Source: an uncultured Clostridia bacterium (GTDB taxonomy: Bacteria > Bacillota > Clostridia > Oscillospirales > Acutalibacteraceae). Taken from it: a DNA stretch of 15,536 nucleotides. Positions 7,566 to 14,493 of the stretch are shown here, piece by piece. The position numbers were made by a program, and so were the translations under genes. Below the pieces are notes generated by a model, which was given only the letters and a program-made list of their open reading frames with translations, had not been told where the DNA came from and did no database searches. The first letter of the stretch is position 1. Every line of letters starts with the position of its first letter. The DNA lies in NCBI GenBank assembly GCA_937898195.1, contig CALEJD010000082.1:1-15536 (forward strand), written 5' to 3'.

Positions 7566-8387
7566 TTATTTAACAGTCGGTAAGAATTTCTCTTCTGCCT
7601 TAGAATAAATAATCAAATTATCAATCTTTTCTGAATAATCAATAACTGAAATATTAGTTTTACAACTATTTACAAAGTTTTCAAACAGTTTTTGAGAGTT
7701 CTCGGTATATTTAGGAACAAGAATTGAATTAATCACATCACAAATTATACTTGAACGGGTATTATTGTCGCTTATTACAAGATATTTCATTATATAATCA
7801 TCTGATAAAATTTGTTTTCCTTCTTTTAATTCAAGATTAAAATCAAATGAATGATAATCAACTAGTTTTAAAACATTTATAGAAATATCATCAAAAAGTG
7901 AGAGAATATCACACAACTGTGTTCTGCTACACACAATATACTTTTCAACTTTAGTATCAAAATTAGCACTTAAAGCATCAGTTATACCATCAACTGATTT
8001 TTCTCTATAAATATCTTCAAAAGTTTCATTTTCATTAACCAAATCACTATCATCATAGCAAGAAATGTTCATATATGATTGTTCAAAATCTGTATCAATC
8101 AAAGAAACAAAATCAAGATTACCGTCTTTTTCACAAATCAGAAGAATTTTTGATTTAGCAGTTATTTGTGATAATGATATGTTGTCTTGAACACTACTTT
8201 CTGTATTTTCAACTGGTTGAGTTGTTGTTTTTCCTGTAAGATTATTGATATCAAAATCAATCGAACGCATAAACATAACGACAGAAACAACAGACAAAAT
8301 AAGAATAAATAGCGCAAATGCGATTATAAAGTATTTTATCGATTTAGAAGATGTGTTTTTATCAAAAACATTATTATTTTTAAACAT
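7566..8387 (-). CDS. Membrane-anchored protein, divergent LytR-CpsA-Psr-like domain
   Basis: The 273-residue protein has one transmembrane helix (about residues 19-39), a Thr/Ser/Gln-rich linker (45-75), and an extracellular domain. The order of motifs recalls the LCP fold: a first strand ILLICEKDG (81-89), then VSLIDTDF (94-101), VDGITDALSANFDTKVEKYIVCS (132-154), ELKEGKQILSDDYIMKYL (186-203) and DNNTRSSIICDVINSIL (207-223). LCP enzymes attach teichoic acids or other glycopolymers to peptidoglycan. Several arginines that hold the pyrophosphate lipid in true LCP proteins are not seen here, so it may be inactive or a distant relative. The ATG has GGAG 5 bases upstream, and this is the first gene of the unit, with the promoter just ahead of it. 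The family call is tentative; the membrane topology is firm. Confidence 0.6.
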   Translation of the reverse strand: MFKNNNVFDKNTSSKSIKYFIIAFALFILILSVVSVVMFMRSIDFDINNLTGKTTTQPVENTESSVQDNISLSQITAKSKILLICEKDGNLDFVSLIDTDFEQSYMNISCYDDSDLVNENETFEDIYREKSVDGITDALSANFDTKVEKYIVCSRTQLCDILSLFDDISINVLKLVDYHSFDFNLELKEGKQILSDDYIMKYLVISDNNTRSSIICDVINSILVPKYTENSQKLFENFVNSCKTNISVIDYSEKIDNLIIYSKAEEKFLPTVK

Positions 8388-8414
8388 TATAACTCCAAAA
8401 TAAATATTTTATTT

Positions 8415-8443
8415 AGTATACCACATAATCATACCATAAACAA
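8415..8443 (-). promoter_or_regulatory. Sigma-A type promoter of the LCP-like/transglutaminase/fol unit
   Basis: Read on the - strand, TTGTTT (8443-8438), a 17-base spacer, and TATACT (8420-8415), with TG one base ahead of the -10 box (extended -10). Transcription would begin near 8408, about 20 bases before the first ATG. That leaves no room for a tetrahydrofolate riboswitch or other long leader. Confidence 0.75.
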
Positions 8444-8454
8444 TATTTTAAAAT

Positions 8455-8486
8455 AAAAAAAGAGCTTCAATGAAGCTCTTTTTTTT
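8455..8486 (-). terminator. Intrinsic terminator of the sugar-phosphate transferase gene
   Basis: The stem is AGAGCTT (8461-8467) with AAGCTCT (8473-8479), extended by A-T pairs from the flanking A and T runs, with a 5-base loop. Strong T runs lie on both sides depending on strand. The stop codon of the - strand gene (8485-8487) lies within the edge of the structure. Its position upstream of the next promoter separates the two transcription units. Confidence 0.88.
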
Positions 8487-9858
8487 AGTCTTCTCGTGTA
8501 AAATGATATTTAAACTCGCCTTCACCAAATGCTTCTGTGCTATCTGATGCTTTTAACAAAACTGTAACTGTTTGAAGAATAAGTTTAAAATCAAGCCACA
8601 AACTATATTTTTCAATATACATTAAGTCAAGAACAAGCTTATCTTTAGGTGACGTGTTATATTTACCAGCAATTTGTGCGTAGCCTGTAAGACCACCTTT
8701 AACTCTAAGTCTATAAGCAAACTCAGGAAGGTCTTCTGTATATTTATCAACGTTTTCAATCATTTCTGGACGTGGCCCAACAACGCTCATCTCACCCTTA
8801 ATGATATTAATGAGCTGTGGTAATTCGTCAATTCTGAACTTACGGAGATATTTACCAACTTTTGTAATTCTATCGTCATCAGAAGTAACAGACTTATTGA
8901 TGCTACCTGCTTCTTTCATTGTACGGAATTTATAAACTTTAAAGAGTTTACCACCCTTTGTTGCCCTTGTCTGACGGAAGAAAACATGTCCACCGTCTTC
9001 AAGTTTAATAAGAGCCGCACAAAGAAGCATAACAGGGCTTAAAACAAGCAAACCAAGACCTGAAATGATAATATCCATTGTTCGTTTTACAACTTTTTGT
9101 TCCAATGTCAAGTCACGGACAACTGCTGATACAAGAGGTTTGTCGTCAAGCACAGCCGCTTTAGCGCCCAGCATAACAACGTCATTCATTTCAAAGTTAT
9201 AATAAATGTTCTTGTTCTTCGCATAGCAATATTCATTTAAAAGTATTTTTTCTTTTGCAGGAATATCGTAAAGGAAAATAGTATCGTGGTCATTGATAAT
9301 GTCAAATACATCTTTTGAAGAATAATGAACCATTTCAGTAACATTATACTGTTTTTTGTACTTTACAATTTTAGGCATAATACTGTTTAATGATTCAAGA
9401 GAACTTGTAATCACACAACATTTTTCAGGTGAATTAATTGTAAAATAAACATAGTTACCAAAATATGCAGAGAAAATAATTAAAGCAACCTGAATAATCA
9501 TTACAAGCACAAGCAAATGTGGTGCTTCATAAACAAATCGGGAATTATTATTCTCGTTAACATTCATTATGCAAAGCTGCAAATGAGTAACAACATCAGT
9601 TATAAGTGTTGCAAGTGAAATAGACATAACAATTGGTTTGCTCTTAAGTCGCCCTATTAAATAGCCACCATAAACAGCAATAAGTGCTGCTTCAAGAACA
9701 CAGAATGTAACAAATGTTACTGCTGCTGTTCTTGACGGATGCAAAATCCATTCAAACTTTGTGCCAAAAATCACAAAAAATGTGCCAATAAGTAATACAT
9801 ATAATGTTGCTTTCAATACAAAAACAACAGATTTTTGAAATTTATTTAATAAACCCAT
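8485..9858 (-). CDS. Polyprenyl-phosphate sugar-1-phosphate transferase (bacterial sugar transferase family)
   Basis: The enzyme moves a sugar-1-phosphate from a nucleotide sugar onto undecaprenyl phosphate at the inner face of the membrane, starting synthesis of an exopolysaccharide, capsule or glycan. At 457 residues it is the long WbaP/WcaJ-like type. About four transmembrane helices lie at roughly 10-32, 45-70, 76-100 and 113-140, and a Rossmann-like middle region follows. The catalytic domain starts at KRTMDIIISGLGLL (258-271, re-entrant helix). It continues with RQTRATKGGKLF, YKFRTMK, the catalytic Asp344-Glu345 in FRIDELPQ, and MSVVGPRPE (357-365). The ATG at 9858 is chosen because GGAGG lies 5 bases before it. 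A TTG at 9870 would overlap that site. The sugar cannot be named. No other glycosyltransferase genes are in the window. Confidence 0.93.
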   Translation of the reverse strand: MGLLNKFQKSVVFVLKATLYVLLIGTFFVIFGTKFEWILHPSRTAAVTFVTFCVLEAALIAVYGGYLIGRLKSKPIVMSISLATLITDVVTHLQLCIMNVNENNNSRFVYEAPHLLVLVMIIQVALIIFSAYFGNYVYFTINSPEKCCVITSSLESLNSIMPKIVKYKKQYNVTEMVHYSSKDVFDIINDHDTIFLYDIPAKEKILLNEYCYAKNKNIYYNFEMNDVVMLGAKAAVLDDKPLVSAVVRDLTLEQKVVKRTMDIIISGLGLLVLSPVMLLCAALIKLEDGGHVFFRQTRATKGGKLFKVYKFRTMKEAGSINKSVTSDDDRITKVGKYLRKFRIDELPQLINIIKGEMSVVGPRPEMIENVDKYTEDLPEFAYRLRVKGGLTGYAQIAGKYNTSPKDKLVLDLMYIEKYSLWLDFKLILQTVTVLLKASDSTEAFGEGEFKYHFTRED

Positions 9859-9863
9859 ATTTG

Positions 9864-9868
9864 CCTCC
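9864..9868 (-). promoter_or_regulatory. Ribosome binding site of the sugar-phosphate transferase
   Basis: GGAGG on the - strand lies 5 bases before the ATG at 9858. It falls within codons 1-3 of a possible TTG start at 9870, which rules that longer start out in practice. Confidence 0.85.
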
Positions 9869-9893
9869 AAAAGGATTACAATATACTATGGTC

Positions 9894-9922
9894 ATTTTAC
9901 TTTAAACACCACTATTTGTCAA
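9894..9922 (-). promoter_or_regulatory. Consensus sigma-A promoter of the sugar-phosphate transferase
   Basis: A perfect TTGACA -35 box (9922-9917), a 17-base spacer, and TAAAAT (9899-9894) as the -10 box, read on the - strand. Transcription should start near 9887, about 29 bases before the ATG. The match is the strongest in the window, so basal expression is probably high unless repressed. Confidence 0.82.
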
Positions 9923-9926
9923 TATT

Positions 9927-9942
9927 TTACAAGATACTGTAA
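9927..9942. repeat. 16-base dyad TTACA-N6-TGTAA next to the promoter
   Basis: An interrupted palindrome, TTACAAGATACTGTAA, lies 4 bases upstream of the -35 box of the sugar-phosphate transferase and about 30 bases after the stop of the transporter gene. It has the size and symmetry of an operator for a dimeric regulator. As an RNA hairpin it would have only 5 weak pairs, so it is a poor terminator. Confidence 0.45.
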
Positions 9943-9970
9943 TAATTGTGTCATTTTTATATTGCCCAGT

Positions 9971-10882
9971 TTAATTGCTATTTTTAATTCTTTTAGTATT
10001 TAACTTTTTGATATCATCAATAGTTATTTGTGAAAGAACTATTCCAATAAAAATCAGAACACACCCAGCGTATCCCCTGCCACTCATCATTTCATGCAAA
10101 ATCAAAGCGCCACCAATTGCGCTGAACACAGATTCAGTTGAAAAAACAATTGAAGCAAATGTTGGGTCTGCATTTTTTTGACCTAAAATCTGGCAAGTAT
10201 AAGCTACGCCAACAGACATTAAACCACCATAAAGAATTGGAACACCTGCTTCTTTGATAGCAGAAAATTCGATTACTTCGGTAAAAATCGCAAATAACAT
10301 ACTTAAAATACCACAAGTAAAGAACTGCACCATACTGAATTTTAACGCGCTTATTGTATTTACAAACTTATCAACAACAAGAATATGACCTGCCCAGAAA
10401 AAAGCACCCACAATAAGAACAATATCACCAATGCCAAAAGAAACCTTATCACCTGTCATACATAAGAAAAACAATCCAACAACGGCAAAAATTGCTCCAA
10501 AGAATGTGAGTATACTTGTTTTCTTACCCATTACAAAACGAATAAGTGGTACTAACACTATGTAAAGTCCAGTCAAAAATCCAGCTTTTCCTGCACTACC
10601 TGTAAACACAATTCCAAATTGTTGTAATGATGAGGCAATGAATAGAATTATACCAGCCAATATACCTGTCCAAAAAGTTTTGAAAAATTTCTTTTTATTA
10701 AATTCTTCTCTTTCAAAAATAAGAATTACTGGTATCAAAGAGCAAGCACCTAACAGAAATCTAACACCGTTAAATGTAAAAGCGCCAACATAATCAGCGC
10801 CAACTCTTTGTGCCACGAAGGCAAAGCCCCAGATTATTGCTGTTAAAAAAAGTAATGAAGTTGATTTAATTTTATCTTTCAT
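9971..10882 (-). CDS. DMT-superfamily (EamA) transporter
   Basis: The 303-residue protein is almost wholly hydrophobic, with about ten transmembrane helices in two repeated halves of five, the hallmark of EamA-type drug/metabolite transporters. The first helix has TAIIWGFAFVAQRVGADY, typical of the family. ILGQKNADPTFASIVFSTE (about 231-249) and GGALILHEM are the matching pattern of the second repeat. Such proteins export or import amino acids, nucleosides, sugars or drugs, and the substrate cannot be told from the sequence. The ATG has a TAGGTG ribosome site. It lies 48 bases after clpX across a hairpin, and no separate promoter is obvious, so it may be read through from the tig-clpP-clpX unit. 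Confidence 0.92.
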   Translation of the reverse strand: MKDKIKSTSLLFLTAIIWGFAFVAQRVGADYVGAFTFNGVRFLLGACSLIPVILIFEREEFNKKKFFKTFWTGILAGIILFIASSLQQFGIVFTGSAGKAGFLTGLYIVLVPLIRFVMGKKTSILTFFGAIFAVVGLFFLCMTGDKVSFGIGDIVLIVGAFFWAGHILVVDKFVNTISALKFSMVQFFTCGILSMLFAIFTEVIEFSAIKEAGVPILYGGLMSVGVAYTCQILGQKNADPTFASIVFSTESVFSAIGGALILHEMMSGRGYAGCVLIFIGIVLSQITIDDIKKLNTKRIKNSN

Positions 10883-10900
10883 TTTTACACCTACAATATA

Positions 10901-10925
10901 TAAGCCACGGGTTTCCCGTGGCTTA
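10901..10925 (-). terminator. GC-rich hairpin between clpX and the transporter, partial terminator or attenuator
   Basis: An 11-bp perfect stem (AAGCCACGGG against CCCGTGGCTT plus one A-T pair) with a 3-base TTT loop begins 5 bases after the clpX stop. On the - strand it is followed by TATATTGTAG rather than a run of T, so a classic terminator is incomplete. It could lower read-through into the transporter gene, or protect the 3' end of the tig-clpP-clpX message after processing. Confidence 0.6.
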
Positions 10926-10930
10926 GTATT

Positions 10931-12241
10931 TTATATTGCTTTTTTATTTGCCTTGCCAATATTCTTTGATGTTAAAATATTAGGCTTTCTATTTTCATCA
11001 CGAACAACTTCTGGTTCAGCACCATTTTCAACGCAATCACGAGTAATGATAACTTTTGAAATAGTATGTGCAGACGGTGTTTCATACATAATCGGCATCA
11101 AAACAGATTCCATTATACCACGAAGTCCACGAGCACCAGTCTTCTTTTCAAGAGTTTTTTCGGCGATTGCAACCAATGCATCATCAGTAAATTCAAGTTC
11201 AACATCATCCATCCGGAACAACGCTTTAAACTGCTTTAACAATGCATTTTTAGGTTCAGAAAGAATTCTGATTAAGTCTTCTTTAGAAAGTTGTTGTAAC
11301 GCTGTTATTACAGGAACACGTCCAACCAATTCAGGAATAAGACCGAACTTAACCAAATCTTGAGCAATTACTTTTGAATAGATATCTTCAAGTTCAAGTT
11401 CTGCTTTATTTTTAATTTCAGCACCAAAACCAAGAGCAGAATTACCTGTACGCTTTTCAACTATTTTTTCAATACCGTCGAAAGCGCCACCACAAATAAA
11501 GAGAATGTTTGATGTGTCAATTTGAATAAACTCTTGTTGTGGATGTTTTCTTCCACCCTGTGGTGGTACATTTGAAACAGTTCCTTCAAGTATTTTCAAA
11601 AGTGCTTGTTGAACGCCCTCGCCGCTTACATCACGTGTGATTGATGGATTCTCACTCTTTCTTGCAATCTTATCAATTTCATCAACATAGATAATTCCAT
11701 GTTCTGCTTTTTCAACATCAAAATCAGCAGCCTGAATAAGCCTTAAAAGAATGTTTTCTACATCTTCACCAACATATCCTGCTTCAGTAAGTGTTGTTGC
11801 ATCGGCAATAGCAAAAGGAACATCAATAATTTTTGCAAGAGTTTGTGCGAGCACAGTTTTACCAACGCCAGTTGGACCTAAAAGAACAACATTGCTCTTT
11901 TGAATTTCGACATCAGTATCGCAACCGTGATAAATTCTCTTATAATGGTTATAAACAGCGACACTCAAAGCTTTTTTAGCTTCAGCCTGACCAACAACAT
12001 ATTCATCAAGTTTCGCTTTAATATCTTGTGGTTTTGGTAAAACTTTTTCTTCGAGTTTAACTTTTTTACCTGATGGTTGGTAACTTCTTTCAGCATTTTC
12101 ATCAATAATGCCCATACAAAGTTCAATACATTCATCACAGATATAAACACCAGGACCAGCAATGAGCTTTTCAACTTGTTCCTGAGTTTTTCCACAGAAA
12201 GAACATCTTACATTTCTTTCTTTATCGTTTTCTCTAGCCAT
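10931..12241 (-). CDS. clpX: ATP-dependent Clp protease ATP-binding subunit ClpX
   Basis: ClpX is the hexameric AAA+ unfoldase that feeds tagged proteins to the ClpP chamber. At 436 residues it is of normal length and complete. The N-terminal zinc-binding domain has Cys13, Cys16, Cys35 and Cys38 (CSFCGKT and [10 protein letters not shown]). Walker A is GPTGVGKT (122-129), pore loop 1 is GYVGED (155-160), Walker B is IIYVDEID (183-190), and pore loop 2 includes GGRKHP (229-234). The ClpP-docking loop reads LGFGAE (270-275), where many homologues have IGF. The sensor-2 region is [14 protein letters not shown] (366-379). The ATG at 12241 has AAGGAG 7 bases upstream, and that site overlaps the clpP stop, so the two are coupled. 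Identity is certain. Confidence 0.98.
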   Translation of the reverse strand: MARENDKERNVRCSFCGKTQEQVEKLIAGPGVYICDECIELCMGIIDENAERSYQPSGKKVKLEEKVLPKPQDIKAKLDEYVVGQAEAKKALSVAVYNHYKRIYHGCDTDVEIQKSNVVLLGPTGVGKTVLAQTLAKIIDVPFAIADATTLTEAGYVGEDVENILLRLIQAADFDVEKAEHGIIYVDEIDKIARKSENPSITRDVSGEGVQQALLKILEGTVSNVPPQGGRKHPQQEFIQIDTSNILFICGGAFDGIEKIVEKRTGNSALGFGAEIKNKAELELEDIYSKVIAQDLVKFGLIPELVGRVPVITALQQLSKEDLIRILSEPKNALLKQFKALFRMDDVELEFTDDALVAIAEKTLEKKTGARGLRGIMESVLMPIMYETPSAHTISKVIITRDCVENGAEPEVVRDENRKPNILTSKNIGKANKKAI

Positions 12242-12248
12242 AAATTAG

Positions 12249-12254
12249 CTCCTT
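12249..12254 (-). promoter_or_regulatory. Ribosome binding site of clpX overlapping the clpP stop
   Basis: TAAGGAG on the - strand combines the clpP stop codon TAA (12255-12253) with the AAGGAG ribosome site of clpX, 7 bases before the ATG. Ribosomes ending clpP are placed to restart at clpX. Confidence 0.85.
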
Positions 12255-12834
12255 ATCTCTTGTAGAAAACCTTATCTACAATACCATAATCCATTGCTTC
12301 CTGTGCTGAAAGCCAATTATCACGCTCTGTATCAAGAGCAATCTGTTCAATTGGTTTTCCTGTGTTTTCTGCAAGGATTTTGTTGAGTTTTTCTCTAGTT
12401 CTGAGAATGTGTTCAGCAGCAATTTTGATATCACTTGCCTGACCTTGTGCGCCACCTAATGGTTGGTGAATCATAATTTCACTATTTGGAAGAGCAAATC
12501 TCTTTCCCTTTGCGCCTGATGAAAGCAAGAATGCGCCCATACTTGCTGCCATACCCATACAAATAGTTGAAACATCACACTTGATATATTGCATTGTGTC
12601 ATAAATTGCAAGTCCTGCTGAAACTGAGCCACCTGGACTATTAATATAAAGGCTTATATCTTTTTCGCTATCCTGTCCCTCAAGATAAAGTAACTGTGCA
12701 ACAACCAAAGATGCGGTTGCATCATTAACCTCATCTGACAAAACGATGATTCTATCATTTAAGAGTCTTGAAAAAATATCGTATTGTCTTTCACCCCTGT
12801 TTGTTTGTTCAACAACGTATGGTACAAGTGCCAT
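12253..12834 (-). CDS. clpP: ATP-dependent Clp protease proteolytic subunit ClpP
   Basis: ClpP forms the tetradecameric serine-protease chamber that degrades proteins unfolded by ClpX. The 193-residue product has the full catalytic triad: Ser98 in GMAASMGAF, His123 in MIHQPLGG, and Asp172 in TERDNW, the same numbering as in Bacillus subtilis Clp[19 protein letters not shown] (64-81) is the oxyanion and substrate-groove signature. The start is the ATG at 12834, because GGAGGT lies 6 bases before it. An ATG at 12852 would put the ribosome site inside the coding region. The gene follows tig and precedes clpX, the common Firmicutes order. Confidence 0.98.
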   Translation of the reverse strand: MALVPYVVEQTNRGERQYDIFSRLLNDRIIVLSDEVNDATASLVVAQLLYLEGQDSEKDISLYINSPGGSVSAGLAIYDTMQYIKCDVSTICMGMAASMGAFLLSSGAKGKRFALPNSEIMIHQPLGGAQGQASDIKIAAEHILRTREKLNKILAENTGKPIEQIALDTERDNWLSAQEAMDYGIVDKVFYKR

Positions 12835-12840
12835 AATATA

Positions 12841-12846
12841 ACCTCC
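12841..12846 (-). promoter_or_regulatory. Ribosome binding site that fixes the clpP start
   Basis: GGAGGT on the - strand lies 6 bases before the ATG at 12834. An upstream in-frame ATG at 12852 would read through this site and add six residues not found in the family. Confidence 0.88.
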
Positions 12847-12870
12847 ATTCAAAACTTATGAAAAGCATTA

Positions 12871-12903
12871 AAGAATTGCCCCTTAAATTATTGGACAATT
12901 CTT
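12871..12903 (-). terminator. Hairpin between tig and clpP, probably leaky
   Basis: On the - strand, AAGAATTGTCC pairs with GGGCAATTCTT (11 bp with one G-T wobble), enclosing an 11-base AT-rich loop, and is followed by TTAATGCTTTTC. It begins 14 bases after the tig stop. The T stretch is broken, so it may act as a partial terminator or processing site that adjusts clpP-clpX output relative to tig. Confidence 0.5.
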
Positions 12904-12917
12904 CAACACTTAAACTT

Positions 12918-14351
12918 TTATTCAGCATCTGTTGCTTTTTTTGTTGTCTTTTTTGCTGCTGGTTTTTTAGCTAGTGTTTTTTCAGCAGTTTCTTTCTTTG
13001 CTGTTGTTTTCTTAGCAGCAGGTTTTTTCTCAGCAGTTTCTTTCTTTTCAGCTGTCTTCTTAGCTGTTGCTTTTTCTTCAGTAATTACAGCATTTTCTTT
13101 TACGAATTCAACAGCTTTTCTTGATGTGATGTCATCTTTGAGTGCATCAGCAGAAATTGATTTCTTAACTGCATCAACGTCCATATTATACATCTTTGCA
13201 AGTCTGTCATATTCAGCTGCGATATCATCATCAGTTGCTTGAATCTTTTCAGCTTTAACGATTTCTTCAAGAGCAAGCTGAAGTTTAACCTGTGCTTCAG
13301 CATTTTCTCTGTAACCATCTCTAAATGCGTCTTTTTCCATACCTGTATACATAAGATATGTGTCAAGGTCAAGACCCTGCATCTGAAGTCTGTATGCAAA
13401 ATCATTAACGATATCGTCGATTGCTTTTTCAATCATGCAAGCAGGGATTTCTGCTTTGATGCCATTAGCAACTGTTTCAAGAAGGTCTGCTGCAACTTTG
13501 TTGTCAGCATCAGCTTTCTTTGCATCTTCAAGCTGTTTTTTAACGCTCTTCTTGAGTTCATCAAGTGTGTCGAACTCACTAACGTCCTTAACGAATTCAT
13601 CATCAAGTTTAGGAAGCTCTTTAACTTTGATTTCATGAAGTTTGATTTTGAAAACAGCATCTTTTGATGCAAGATTTTCTTGGTATTCTGCTGGGAATGT
13701 AACGTTAACGTCAAATTCTTCGCCAATCTTATGACCGATAATCTGGTCTTCAAAGCCTGGAATGAATGAACCGCTACCAATTACGAGTTCATACATTTCT
13801 GCTTTACCACCGTCAAATGCAACACCGTCAACAAAACCTTCAAAGTCGATAACTGCTGTATCATCTTTCTTAACTGCTCTGTTATCAACAGAAACCATTC
13901 TTGAGTTTTGTTCTTGCATTTTAGCAAGTTCTGCTTTAACTTCGTCAGCTGAAACTTTAACAGCAGGCTTTGTTGCTTTAATGCCCTTATATTTACCGAG
14001 TTTAACCTCAGGCTTAACTGTTACCTTTAATTTAAGAGTAACACCATCTTTACCGATTTCTGGCACATCAAGGTCAAATGGAGTGTCGATTACATCGAGT
14101 TCTGCTTCTTTAATTGCTTCTGCAACTACATCAGGATAAAGAATTTCGAGTGCATCTTCATAGAAAACGCCTTCACCATAAACTCTTTCGATGAATGCTC
14201 TTGGAGCTTTACCCTTTCTAAAACCATTGATTGCAATGTTTTTTCTCTGCTTTAAATATGCTTTCTGGATAGCTGCTTCAAAAGCTTCACCACTGATAGC
14301 AATTTCAAGCTCGTAGACATTTGTTTCTACTTTGTTTGATGTTTTTAACAT
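12918..14351 (-). CDS. tig: Trigger factor with a long Lys/Ala-rich C-terminal tail
   Basis: Trigger factor is the ribosome-bound chaperone and peptidyl-prolyl isomerase that meets nascent chains. The N-terminal ribosome-binding domain carries the GFRKGKAP signature (residues 43-50). The PPIase domain spans about 160-245, with DDTAVIDFEGFVDGVAFDGG and IPGFEDQIIGHKIGEEFDV. The helical C-terminal chaperone arms run to about 423. The 477-residue protein then continues with about 54 low-complexity residues, 18 of them Lys, in blocks such as KKETAEK and KKPAAKKTT. This resembles the tails of histone H1-like or HU-like proteins and is longer than the roughly 425-residue B. subtilis form. AGGAGG lies 8 bases before the ATG. 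It is the first gene of the unit, with clpP and clpX downstream. Confidence 0.97.
   Translation of the reverse strand: MLKTSNKVETNVYELEIAISGEAFEAAIQKAYLKQRKNIAINGFRKGKAPRAFIERVYGEGVFYEDALEILYPDVVAEAIKEAELDVIDTPFDLDVPEIGKDGVTLKLKVTVKPEVKLGKYKGIKATKPAVKVSADEVKAELAKMQEQNSRMVSVDNRAVKKDDTAVIDFEGFVDGVAFDGGKAEMYELVIGSGSFIPGFEDQIIGHKIGEEFDVNVTFPAEYQENLASKDAVFKIKLHEIKVKELPKLDDEFVKDVSEFDTLDELKKSVKKQLEDAKKADADNKVAADLLETVANGIKAEIPACMIEKAIDDIVNDFAYRLQMQGLDLDTYLMYTGMEKDAFRDGYRENAEAQVKLQLALEEIVKAEKIQATDDDIAAEYDRLAKMYNMDVDAVKKSISADALKDDITSRKAVEFVKENAVITEEKATAKKTAEKKETAEKKPAAKKTTAKKETAEKTLAKKPAAKKTTKKATDAE
12942..13046 (-). repeat. Short imperfect tandem repeats encoding the trigger factor tail
   Basis: Codons 436-450 give KKETAEKKPAAKKTT. 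Codons 452-470 give the same blocks with a TLA insertion between them. The DNA repeats as well: on the + strand TCAGCAGTTTCTTTCTTT occurs twice about 48 bases apart. This suggests growth of the tail by local duplication. Confidence 0.75.
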
Positions 14352-14493
14352 TTAATATTCCTCCTGAATATCATTGTTTTATGATTTTTACTGAAAAATT
14401 CAATATATTATAACATAGAAAAATATTAAATACAATATTTTCCATAAGTTTTTCTTGCCAATTTAATAAAAATAATAGTGATTTTTTGATAAA
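14352..14493. other. Intergenic leader of tig, otherwise empty
   Basis: This AT-rich 142-base gap holds the tig promoter (14407-14435) and ribosome site (AGGAGG at 14360-14365). I see no clear terminator for the metallophosphoesterase gene that ends at 14494, and no small gene. Confidence 0.6.
14407..14435 (-). promoter_or_regulatory. Sigma-A promoter of the tig-clpP-clpX unit
   Basis: On the - strand, TTGTAT (14435-14430), a 17-base spacer, and a perfect TATAAT (14412-14407) preceded by TGT (extended -10). Transcription would start near 14400, giving a leader of about 49 bases to the tig ATG. I saw no CIRCE or CtsR-type heat-shock operator in this leader. Confidence 0.78.

Noticed and set aside
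8388..8455. Tetrahydrofolate riboswitch ahead of the fol unit
   Set aside because: The promoter lies so close to the first gene that the leader is only about 20 bases, too short for any riboswitch.
9927..9942. Dyad as the terminator of the transporter gene
   Set aside because: Only five A-T-rich pairs and no T run follow on the coding strand. An operator is a better reading.
10953..11363. Open frame on the + strand opposite clpX
   Set aside because: ClpX is certain on the other strand. The predicted protein is low-complexity Ser/Asn and has no start signal.
12921..13082. Tail of tig as a sign of a frameshift or a fused separate gene
   Set aside because: The frame continues cleanly, ends in a normal stop, and the tail is repetitive and Lys-rich in one frame only. 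It is more likely a genuine extension.
13239..14139. Several open frames on both strands inside tig
   Set aside because: All overlap the complete trigger factor frame, and their products are Ser/Ala- or Phe/Cys-rich shadows of its codon use.
14352..14493. CIRCE or CtsR heat-shock operator ahead of tig
   Set aside because: I looked for the long spaced dyad and the GGTCAAA direct repeats near the promoter and did not see either.
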